NCBI GenBank assembly: GCA_027074135.1
Contig: JALTDM010000246.1
Span: 1 to 6,520, forward strand
DNA from: Bacteroidales bacterium
Lineage (GTDB): Bacteria > Bacteroidota > Bacteroidia > Bacteroidales > JALTDM01
Direction of reading: 5' to 3'
Length of the DNA stretch: 6,520 nucleotides
Positions 1 to 6,504 of this stretch are shown here, piece by piece; the first letter of the stretch is position 1; every line of letters begins with the position of its first letter. The translations under genes were made by a program, and so were the position numbers. The notes beneath the pieces are model-generated. The model was not told where the DNA came from and did no database searches. It was given only the letters and a program-made list of their open reading frames with translations.

Positions 1-2001
1 GGTAATAAAATATATTCCCCTTTTTAGATTTTTAATATTTAATATTTCACTTCCATTATTATTGGTTATTTTCTTATTTAAGATTTTTTCTCCAAGTAAG
101 TTTTTTATTACAAGGTGATTGTTGTTGCATGGTAAAGAGTACTTTATTTTTAAAATATCAGTTACCGGATTTGGAGAAATTATTATATAATTTTTCTTTA
201 ATGTAATATTGTTGCTTGCAGGTTCTGCTAAACCTGAACCGGCGGAATAACCATAAGATTCCCTGCAATTGTAACCGTAAACATAAGCATTGAACCCTGT
301 TCCGTTAGAATAATCTTCATATATCTGGTATGATTTAGGTATTAATGAGGTTGTTGTATCAATATAAACATCGTTAGACACATCTACAATAGCATAAGAG
401 TAATCAGTTCCGGAAACAGATACCCAGTCTTGAGCAATATGAAAACTTAAATTTGGATTGGTACCTACACTAGGTAAATTACTTATTAGATAGTCATTTC
501 CATAAAAATCATTAATGCGGATATAATTTGTTTCGTTAGTTTTTGCAATAATTGTCACATAATCTTTTTTAATTTCATCACATACAGGTGAGTTAGGATT
601 ATTAAATGTGTATGGGAGTTCTGGGGCAACAGGAAATATTGAACCTTTCATTGCTTGTTCAAGAGGTGTTAAAACAATCATAAAAGGATCAAGTTTATTT
701 TCATTACTTGGATATTGAGTGTTAAGACCATTTACTCCACAAGACGAATTAAAAAGAACAACTTGTATATAGGGTATTTTTTGAGCATTTATACCTTCTA
801 TATAATTGGCTTGCGATTGAATGAACTGTGGAGTTACATTAGTTAAAGGATTTGAATAGTCTCCGTTTTTGTAAACTTGATCTTGGACAAATTCAAGATA
901 TTCTCCGGCATTTAAAATTACATCATTTCCGTTACTTTGTAAAATTTGACCATTTAACCTTATTCTAGTATTATCCATTTGACTAATAACCTTATAAATG
1001 TCAGTGTAATAATTATTATTATATGGAGTTTTTAGAGGAGCTGTAATAAATTTGCTACCCCAAGTGTTTACAGGATATAATTGTTCATACAAATGATCAA
1101 ATGTTACGGAATTAAAAGGTAGTCCGACAGCCATGTTTCCGGAAAAAACAGCTATTTTTTTATCACTTTCAATAGATGTTCCCGTAAATTCAAAATCATC
1201 TGACTGATATTGAATTGCTTCACCTTGATTTAAAACCAATGAAACTACATGGTTACTGTCGGGTGTAACAACATTTGATGACATGTTAGATGATATTTCT
1301 GTTATATTATCAGGGAATGTTATTGTTATATGAGTATTATCTTCAATTGCTAAAATGGCAAATTCACTTGGTCCGCCACCTTGTAGTATATCGCCACCTT
1401 GGCTTTCCGGAGGATCATAACAATAAGGATGTAAAACAGAATCTGGTTTATAATTAACTATATAATATTTTAAGCCTAGAATGTTAGTTGGTAAAATTAG
1501 ACTTCCATCTCTACTGTGAGGTTGACTTGATTCCGTATATATGCTTACAGGTTGAGATGCTGTTATTTTAAATGCTTTTTTTTGAATAACATTATTTCCC
1601 ATCATTTCAAACGGACGCATATCATCTATAAAGCTGTAGTCACAATTTTCTATAGGAGGTTCATCAGATAAAATTTGTAATGTAGCAGTTTGTCCAGGGG
1701 ATACAGAAAAGTTTAATGAAGGACCCTGTGTCGTATTACTTGAATTATTTAATCGGTATGAAAATGAACCTGTGCCATTATATGTTATATTTATATTTGA
1801 TGTATTTTGTGTAGAGTTCGTGATGTAGATAATTAAATTAACTTCTCTTAAATAAGGCAATGGGGCCTGCCCGTTAGGCATAGTTCTATTTTGTAGGAAA
1901 ACAAAATCAAATTCTGTTCCTGACGAACTAATAGAACTTGTTTGTGAATATGAAAGGTTTGCAGTTAAAGCAATTAAAATTGAAAAAAATAACTTTTTCA
2001 T
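1..2001 (-). CDS. Secreted IgGFc-binding-domain protein with T9SS type A sorting domain (3' end outside window)
   Basis: This is an open frame of 667 codons without a stop; it runs off the left edge, so the C-terminus is missing, probably by only about 10 to 20 residues. ATG at 2001 is followed by a clear signal peptide: MKK, a hydrophobic stretch (residues 4-16), then SYS|Q with cleavage predicted before Gln20. Gln at +1 is common in Bacteroidota signal peptidase I substrates. Residues about 165-460 resemble the IgGFc_binding domain named after the N-terminus of human FCGBP. Supporting motifs are PSEFAILAIEDNTHITITFP (211-230), an FTGTSIESDKKIAVFSGN block (272-289), DHLYEQLYPVNTWGSKFI (302-319) and AGEYLEF (365-371). 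Residues about 606-667 form a T9SS type A C-terminal domain: ISPNPVTDILKIKY, then VIKNLLGEKIL, then LKRGIYFI. The inferred route is Sec export followed by T9SS release or anchoring at the cell surface. The protein is rich in Asn, Ser and Thr. Binding to IgG or any other ligand is not shown by the sequence. The family call is firm; the biological role is open. Confidence 0.9.
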   Translation of the reverse strand, partial: MKKLFFSILIALTANLSYSQTSSISSSGTEFDFVFLQNRTMPNGQAPLPYLREVNLIIYITNSTQNTSNINITYNGTGSFSYRLNNSSNTTQGPSLNFSVSPGQTATLQILSDEPPIENCDYSFIDDMRPFEMMGNNVIQKKAFKITASQPVSIYTESSQPHSRDGSLILPTNILGLKYYIVNYKPDSVLHPYCYDPPESQGGDILQGGGPSEFAILAIEDNTHITITFPDNITEISSNMSSNVVTPDSNHVVSLVLNQGEAIQYQSDDFEFTGTSIESDKKIAVFSGNMAVGLPFNSVTFDHLYEQLYPVNTWGSKFITAPLKTPYNNNYYTDIYKVISQMDNTRIRLNGQILQSNGNDVILNAGEYLEFVQDQVYKNGDYSNPLTNVTPQFIQSQANYIEGINAQKIPYIQVVLFNSSCGVNGLNTQYPSNENKLDPFMIVLTPLEQAMKGSIFPVAPELPYTFNNPNSPVCDEIKKDYVTIIAKTNETNYIRINDFYGNDYLISNLPSVGTNPNLSFHIAQDWVSVSGTDYSYAIVDVSNDVYIDTTTSLIPKSYQIYEDYSNGTGFNAYVYGYNCRESYGYSAGSGLAEPASNNITLKKNYIIISPNPVTDILKIKYSLPCNNNHLVIKNLLGEKILNKKITNNNGSEILNIKNLKRGIYFIT

Positions 2002-2139
2002 GACTTTTTTATTATAGACTTGAATTTGTTTGAAAAGTTGCTTATTTTTATAAAAGTTTTACTGCTTTTTGTATATTGTTTGTAATAACTTTATATAATT
2101 ATTTTCTTGTTGTTTGCATCAACTCTTATGTAGCAATTT
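2002..2139. other. Intergenic gap between pseF and the secreted-protein gene
   Basis: These 138 very AT-rich bases separate the pseF stop from the start codon at 2001. Read on the minus strand, I find no TAnnTTTG box (no TTTG occurs in the gap on that strand) and no GC-rich hairpin with a T tract. The only self-complementary stretch, about 2088-2107, is an all-AT imperfect palindrome too weak to call a terminator. A TATAAT sits at 2011-2016, but it lies only 9 bases from the ATG, too close to act as a -10 element with any leader. Transcription of the secreted-protein gene could come by read-through from the pse operon or from a promoter I cannot recognise. Confidence 0.5.
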
Positions 2140-2814
2140 TCAATCATTAAACAGGATTTTGTATTTTGCTTCAGCCATTTCCCAATCGTCAGGTGTATCA
2201 ATATCTTGTGCCAATACAGGTGAAATTTCAAATGCACCTTTGTTTTGTGATAAATCTTTGTCTCCTTTCATCCAGTAAAATTGTCCTGCATCATGATACG
2301 CAGGTTCCAAATCTTGAGATCTTTTGGGGAATAAATCGGGGAACATCGGTTCTACCAATCCATTGTCTTTCAACCTGAATGCTCTTTGTATAGGGAAATC
2401 AAATTTAACAACGGGTCTAACAGAATCAAAATCAGAGTTTTTTAGTAATTCAAAACCTTTTTTTAAGTTTCCCACAGTTATAAACGGTGCTGTTGGCAAA
2501 ATCATACATATATAATCAAATGTTTTTCTGATGCTTCGGTATTTTTCTTTTACTTCAATTATTACTTCGTTTAGCGGAGTATAGTCGTCAGCTTTTTCTT
2601 TACTTCTCATAAAAGGTATTGAGGCACCGTATTGCTTGGCAACTTCCGCTATTTTTTTATCTTCTGTAGAAACAATAATTTCATCAAAAAGTCTAGATTG
2701 TTTGGCAACATCAATAGAATAAGCAATAATCGGTTTGCCCAAAAACGGTTTAATATTTTTGTGTGGTATTCGTTTACTGCCTCCACGTGCCGGTATAAGT
2801 GCCAAATTTTTCAT
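2140..2814 (-). CDS. pseF: CMP-pseudaminic acid synthetase (pseudaminate cytidylyltransferase)
   Basis: The product is 224 aa, the usual size for PseF. It is expected to transfer CMP from CTP to pseudaminic acid, giving the cytoplasmic CMP-sugar donor used by glycosyltransferases. The N-terminal nucleotide-binding signature of the NeuA/PseF/KdsB cytidylyltransferase fold is intact: PARGGSKRIPHKN at residues 8-20. Further family blocks are IIVSTED (46-52), LPTAPF (106-111), PIQRAF (141-146), a RSQDLEPAYHDAGQFYW segment (165-181) and DIDTPDDW near the C-terminus (204-211). The RSQDL...YHDAGQFYW block is what I associate with PseF rather than NeuA. The ATG overlaps the pseC stop by 4 bases (ATGA), so translation is probably coupled. 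It is the last gene of the operon. The main alternative is a cytidylyltransferase for a related nonulosonic acid such as legionaminic acid, but the neighbouring pseB and pseC favour pseudaminic acid. Confidence 0.92.
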   Translation of the reverse strand: MKNLALIPARGGSKRIPHKNIKPFLGKPIIAYSIDVAKQSRLFDEIIVSTEDKKIAEVAKQYGASIPFMRSKEKADDYTPLNEVIIEVKEKYRSIRKTFDYICMILPTAPFITVGNLKKGFELLKNSDFDSVRPVVKFDFPIQRAFRLKDNGLVEPMFPDLFPKRSQDLEPAYHDAGQFYWMKGDKDLSQNKGAFEISPVLAQDIDTPDDWEMAEAKYKILFND

Positions 2815-3965
2815 TTTACAAATTCCAAAACTTTTTCTATCACATAATCTTGTTCTTCTTCTGTCAATGTAGGATACATTGGCAATGAAAGAGCATGATC
2901 GTAATAATCTTCTGCTACAGGCAAGTCTCCTTTTTTCCAGCCTAATTTTCGGTAAAACGGCTGCAGATGAATAGGAATATAATGAACTTGTGCAAAAATG
3001 TTGTTTTGCTTCAAATAATCGTAAAGACCTTTTCTGTCAGGTACTTGTATTATGTAAAGATGATAAGCGTGTGAAATACTTTTTGTCGCAAAAGGTATTT
3101 TAATTTTTGGATTTGACGAGAATGCTTTATTGTATTTTTCTGCAATTTCTTGTCTTCGTTGTACGCTTTTGTCGAGTTTTCGTAATTGTGTCAATCCTAG
3201 AGCAGAATGAATGTCCGATAGTCTGTAATTAAAGCCCAAACTGTGCATTTCGTAATACCACCCGCCGTGATTTTCAGTAAGTTTTTGAGGGTTTTTTGTT
3301 ATGCCGTGGGTTCGCAATTCTATGAGTTTGTGATATAATTCCTCATTGTTTGTAGTTATCATACCACCTTCACCTGCTGCAATGTGTTTTACGGGGTGGA
3401 ATGAAAAAATTGCCAAATCTGAATATGCACAGTTTCCTACTGTTTGTTTATTACCTTTACTGTCGACAAAATATCCGCCGGGTGCATGGCAAGCATCTTC
3501 TATTATTTTTAGTCCGTGTTTATCTGCAATTTTTTTTATCTTTTCCATATTTACGGGATAGCCTGCCAAATCAACGGGAATAATTGCTTTATATGTGCCT
3601 TGTGAAGCGGAGTTTATTTTTTGCTCCAATTTATCAATGTCAATAGTATATGTTTTGCTGTCAATATCTACAAAATCAACTTTGCCACCGCAATACAAAA
3701 CTGAGTTGGATGTGGCAACAAAACTTATCGGTGTGGTTAGAACTTTATCACCTTCTGAGATTCCGATTGCAAGATTTGACAAATGAAGTGCTGCCGTACC
3801 GTTTGCTACAGCTACAGCATATTTGGTACCTGTTTTTTTTGCAAATTCTTGTTCAAATTCTTTTACCTTAGGACCTTGGGTCAAAAAGTCCGATTTTAGG
3901 ACATCTACAACCGCTTTTATATCTTCATCGTCAATAAATTGCTTTCCGTAAGGTATAGGTTTCAT
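2811..3965 (-). CDS. pseC: UDP-4-amino-4,6-dideoxy-N-acetyl-beta-L-altrosamine transaminase
   Basis: The product is a 384 aa PLP-dependent aminotransferase of the DegT/DnrJ/EryC1/StrS family. PseC aminates the 4-keto sugar made by PseB, with glutamate as usual amino donor, giving the second intermediate of pseudaminic acid synthesis. Visible family blocks are FLTQGPKVKEFE (27-38), NGTAAL (55-60), TTPISFVATSN (77-87), the EDACHAPGG segment with Asp157 expected to contact the PLP pyridine nitrogen, and SFHPVKHIAAGEGG (188-201), in which Lys193 is the expected Schiff-base lysine. LGFNYRLSDIHSALGLTQL (243-261) and the AQVHYIPIHLQPFY block (325-338) also match PseC. The fold looks complete and no key residue is missing. 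The ATG shares one base with the pseB stop (TAATG), and the stop overlaps the pseF start by 4 bases. Other sugar aminotransferases of this family are possible in principle, but sequence and neighbours agree on PseC. Confidence 0.93.
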   Translation of the reverse strand: MKPIPYGKQFIDDEDIKAVVDVLKSDFLTQGPKVKEFEQEFAKKTGTKYAVAVANGTAALHLSNLAIGISEGDKVLTTPISFVATSNSVLYCGGKVDFVDIDSKTYTIDIDKLEQKINSASQGTYKAIIPVDLAGYPVNMEKIKKIADKHGLKIIEDACHAPGGYFVDSKGNKQTVGNCAYSDLAIFSFHPVKHIAAGEGGMITTNNEELYHKLIELRTHGITKNPQKLTENHGGWYYEMHSLGFNYRLSDIHSALGLTQLRKLDKSVQRRQEIAEKYNKAFSSNPKIKIPFATKSISHAYHLYIIQVPDRKGLYDYLKQNNIFAQVHYIPIHLQPFYRKLGWKKGDLPVAEDYYDHALSLPMYPTLTEEEQDYVIEKVLEFVK

Positions 3966-4981
3966 TACACTTCAAAATTTGGGTCAACATATTCTTTTAT
4001 TTGCTTCCTCAATTCTTCTATTGTTATCCATTGGTCGTTTTCTCCTGAATTGTAACTGAAACCGTCAGGTACTTCTTTCGCGTTGTAATATTTCAAGTAT
4101 TTTTCTTTGCGTTCTTTTGGCATAACCGGTAATGTGATATAATATTCTTCTGCTTCAATGGTGTTTAACGAATCGGCGGGAGTAATCATTTCTTCGTGTA
4201 ATTTTTCTCCGGGTCTTATACCTACTTCTTTGATTTCGCAATCGGTACACACGGCTTTTGCCACATCCAAAATATGGTAAGAAGGAATCTTAGGGATAAA
4301 CATTTCGCCGCCCATTGCGTATTTCAAAGCATACAACACCATATCCACACCTTGGTCTATGGTTATGTTAAACCGGGTCATTCTTTTATCGGTGATAGGT
4401 AAAACACCTTCTTTACGTTTATTTAGGAAAAATGGTACAACGGAACCTCTTGAACCCAAAACATTTCCATACCTGACAATTGAAAAAGACAAGTCACGTT
4501 TACCTTTCATATTGTTTGCAGCAATGAAAAGTTTATCGGAAACAAGTTTGGTGGCTCCATAAAGGTTAATAGGGGCACAGGCTTTATCTGTGGATAATGC
4601 CACAACTTTTTTTACTTCGTTATCAAAAGCTGCATCAATTATGTTTTGTGCTCCCAGTATGTTGGTTTTAATAAATTCCAAAGGATTGTATTCGGCAGCA
4701 GGTACTTGTTTTAGTGCAGCTGCGTGGACAATGTAATCTATTCCTTCGCATGCTCTTTTGAACCTGTCTTTGTCTCTTACATCTCCCAAAAAATACCTGA
4801 TGCCCGGATATTTGCTTTTGGGATAAACTTGTTGCATTTCAAATTGTTTAAGCTCGTCGCGTGAATAGATGACAAGCCTTTTTATGTTAGGATATTTTTC
4901 CAAAATTCTTTTCACGAATCTTTTTCCAAATGAACCTGTGCCTCCGGTAATTAATACCGATTTGTTTGTTAAATCTATCAT
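3965..4981 (-). CDS. pseB: UDP-N-acetylglucosamine 4,6-dehydratase (inverting)
   Basis: The product is 338 aa, a short-chain dehydrogenase/reductase of the FlaA1/PseB type. It converts UDP-GlcNAc, with C5 inversion, to UDP-2-acetamido-2,6-dideoxy-beta-L-arabino-hexos-4-ulose, the first committed step of pseudaminic acid synthesis. The dinucleotide-binding motif is ITGGTGSFG (11-19). The active-site segment STDKACAPINLYGATK (130-145) holds Asp132, Lys133 and Tyr141, matching the catalytic triad I know from Helicobacter FlaA1. Other family blocks are YSRDELKQFEMQ (39-50), HAAALKQVPAAEYNPLE (86-102), RYGNVLGSRGSVVPFF (170-185) and GIRPGEKLHEEM (254-265). There are no membrane segments, unlike the long WbpM-type dehydratases, so the enzyme should be soluble and cytoplasmic. 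Its ATG overlaps the upstream stop by 4 bases. PseB-like enzymes also feed other L-sugar pathways, but the adjoining pseC and pseF settle the call. Confidence 0.94.
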   Translation of the reverse strand: MIDLTNKSVLITGGTGSFGKRFVKRILEKYPNIKRLVIYSRDELKQFEMQQVYPKSKYPGIRYFLGDVRDKDRFKRACEGIDYIVHAAALKQVPAAEYNPLEFIKTNILGAQNIIDAAFDNEVKKVVALSTDKACAPINLYGATKLVSDKLFIAANNMKGKRDLSFSIVRYGNVLGSRGSVVPFFLNKRKEGVLPITDKRMTRFNITIDQGVDMVLYALKYAMGGEMFIPKIPSYHILDVAKAVCTDCEIKEVGIRPGEKLHEEMITPADSLNTIEAEEYYITLPVMPKERKEKYLKYYNAKEVPDGFSYNSGENDQWITIEELRKQIKEYVDPNFEV

Positions 4982-6399
4982 TTTGCGGGATTTTTTAATA
5001 TTTGTTCAAAAAATTCTTCCGATTTTATTTTTTCGGGTATATTGTTTTTTTTGTGAAAATTGTCAAGGTATTTGTAATATTTTTGTTTAAGGCTTTCAAA
5101 GTTTTTAAGGTCTTGCCTTTCAAAAACCCAAACCGTCTTTTTAAATTTCGGCAGTTTTAAGAAAATGGTTTTATTGTAAAAATGCTTTCCTATTGTAGTT
5201 AGAATATGACGGGTAAAATAAAGCGGATTCAATTTTATTTTTTCCCGGTTATTTGATTCTTCTTGTATTTTTTTTATTGTTTTTGTTAGGTAATAACCTG
5301 CGCGAATATGGTTATATCCGTCGGGAAATCCTATAACATATTCAAAAATTTCTTTACGGGCTTGTATCTTTTCAGGTGAGTACATTTCTTGTACTTTGCC
5401 TGTAGTGTAATATTCGTCAATCAGACTTTGTAATTTTTCATAGGATTTTGCAATAACTACACCTTTATAATTAATATCTCTTACAAAATCGGGATCGGGA
5501 TTTATGAAAATGGTAGGCATGTCTTTCATCATCCAAGTTTCAATAACAGTAGTAGATTCAAAAGCAAGCCAAATATCCGAAACACTGATGAGTGTGTGGA
5601 CATCTTCTTCATTACGCAGGTAGAGCACGTTAGGATAGCCGGCAAGGTTTACCATTTCGTTGTTGTCTTTTTGGACCAGATGCGGATGTATTTCGTTGGG
5701 GTGTCTTTTTAGAATAAATAATGTGTTGGGATTGTTTTCAATTGCTTGGCGAAGTATGTTTTCCACTAATTTTTGTTGTTGCTTCATCCATTTGATACGT
5801 TCTTCTGCTTTTTCTTTGTGAGTATTTCTGATTTCCATTAGTCCGGTAGGGTTATACAATTTACCAAATCCCCATCCGGCATATCCTATTACTTTTTTAT
5901 ATTGTGTGAGATTGTATCTTTTTAAGAAAGATTCTTTAGTTTCAAATTCATAAATTTTATACCTGTCAAAACCGGTAGCTCCTGTTAATACAAATTTATG
6001 TTTGTATTGAGGTAATTCTTTTTCCATAAATTCTTTTGTCCGTTTTGACCAAAAGCATACATATTCCTGGTGGAACTTCTTATCTGTATTGTAGCCCCAA
6101 TAATTAAAAGTTCCGTTTGTTCTGAAATTACCTTCAGAAATAAGAGCAAAAACTTTTATTCCGTTTTCGTGAGCGTATTTTGCAATGTAATGATGATTTT
6201 TTGAGCCAATGGTATTTGCTAAAATAACCAAATCGGGTTTTTTTCTCCTTATTTTGTCGATGTCAAAAATGAAAGCCTTTTCTATCTCAAGATTCAGATA
6301 TTTTTCACCATAATAGAGTAGAGGTATAAGAATTTCTACATCCCTTCCTTTGTCATAGTCCAAATATACAAGAGTTTTTATCTTTTTCTTATTGTTCAT
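4978..6399 (-). CDS. Putative GT-B-like surface-glycan glycosyltransferase, first gene of the pse operon
   Basis: The product is 473 aa from ATG at 6399. The frame stays open upstream to a TTG at 6423 (481 aa), but that TTG lies inside a TAnnTTTG promoter-like box, so I prefer the ATG. There is no signal peptide or membrane segment, so the protein is probably cytoplasmic or peripheral. The overall pattern resembles the surface-carbohydrate/CDP-glycerol-transferase-like GT-B superfamily. An N-terminal Rossmann-like half holds LVYLDYDKGRDVEIL (10-24) and PDLVILANTIGS (55-66). The middle holds CFWSKRTKEFM (115-125) and LTGATGFDRY (138-147), typical of surface polysaccharide proteins. The C-terminal half holds LKRHPNE (230-236) and SDIWLAFESTTVIETWMM (274-291), resembling the conserved HP and S/T-x-x-x-E donor-site region of this superfamily. 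The last 90 or so residues are lysine- and aromatic-rich, perhaps for membrane association. It overlaps pseB by 4 bases. A role in transferring pseudaminic acid or a neighbouring glycan unit is inferred from context only; the exact family and substrate are unknown. Confidence 0.8.
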   Translation of the reverse strand: MNNKKKIKTLVYLDYDKGRDVEILIPLLYYGEKYLNLEIEKAFIFDIDKIRRKKPDLVILANTIGSKNHHYIAKYAHENGIKVFALISEGNFRTNGTFNYWGYNTDKKFHQEYVCFWSKRTKEFMEKELPQYKHKFVLTGATGFDRYKIYEFETKESFLKRYNLTQYKKVIGYAGWGFGKLYNPTGLMEIRNTHKEKAEERIKWMKQQQKLVENILRQAIENNPNTLFILKRHPNEIHPHLVQKDNNEMVNLAGYPNVLYLRNEEDVHTLISVSDIWLAFESTTVIETWMMKDMPTIFINPDPDFVRDINYKGVVIAKSYEKLQSLIDEYYTTGKVQEMYSPEKIQARKEIFEYVIGFPDGYNHIRAGYYLTKTIKKIQEESNNREKIKLNPLYFTRHILTTIGKHFYNKTIFLKLPKFKKTVWVFERQDLKNFESLKQKYYKYLDNFHKKNNIPEKIKSEEFFEQILKNPAK

Positions 6400-6420
6400 T
6401 ACTTTCAAAAAAGCCTTTCT

Positions 6421-6428
6421 CAAAAATA
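6421..6428 (-). promoter_or_regulatory. Possible second -7 box (TATTTTTG)
   Basis: The minus strand reads TATTTTTG, a second match to TAnnTTTG, 17 bases downstream of the first. If used, transcription would start about 15 bases before the ATG at 6399. In such AT-rich DNA a match by chance is quite possible. Its final TTG is the alternative upstream start codon of the first gene. Confidence 0.3.
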
Positions 6429-6437
6429 TTTTGCTTG

Positions 6438-6445
6438 CAAAGATA
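6438..6445 (-). promoter_or_regulatory. Bacteroidota-type -7 promoter box (TATCTTTG) for the pse operon
   Basis: On the minus strand the sequence reads TATCTTTG, an exact match to the TAnnTTTG -7 consensus of Bacteroidota primary-sigma promoters. It lies 38 bases before the ATG at 6399, leaving a leader of roughly 30 bases. The matching -33 TTTG is not present at the expected spacing; a run of T (6465-6470, end of the terminator T tract) occupies that region instead. It probably drives the whole four-gene operon. Confidence 0.65.
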
Positions 6446-6464
6446 ACTATTTTTGCATTTTAAT

Positions 6465-6504
6465 AAAAAAGGGGCTGTCCAAAAAAAAGGGCAGCCTTTT
6501 TTTT
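6465..6504. terminator. Hairpin terminator bounding the operon on its upstream side
   Basis: GGCTGTCC (6473-6480) and GGGCAGCC (6489-6496) form an 8-bp stem around an A8 loop. An A6 tract lies on one side (6465-6470) and a T8 tract on the other (6497-6504). The hairpin can serve as a terminator in either direction. In a plus-strand transcript the stem has one U-G wobble. In a minus-strand transcript the same position is a C-A mismatch, so the fold is weaker. It most likely ends a minus-strand gene to the right of the window and insulates the promoter at 6438-6445. Confidence 0.75.

Noticed and set aside
2011..2016. TATAAT on the minus strand upstream of the secreted-protein gene.
   Set aside because: It is only 9 bases from the ATG, so a transcript could not carry a normal leader. 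Bacteroidota promoters also use TAnnTTTG rather than the E. coli -10 hexamer.
2088..2107. All-AT imperfect palindrome downstream of pseF, considered as a terminator.
   Set aside because: The stem would be only about five A-T pairs with no GC core and no clean T tract after it on the minus strand.
3531..3840. Two A8 tracts in pseC (T8 on the plus strand near 3533-3540 and 3833-3840), considered as phase-variation slippage sites.
   Set aside because: Runs of 8 A or T also occur in the other genes here, fit ordinary Lys codons in AT-rich DNA, and all frames are intact. Nothing marks them as contingency loci.
2166..5090. Plus-strand open frames of 60-73 codons overlapping the pse genes and the glycosyltransferase gene.
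   Set aside because: They are antisense to well-recognised genes, have low-complexity composition and no promoter or family match that I can see.
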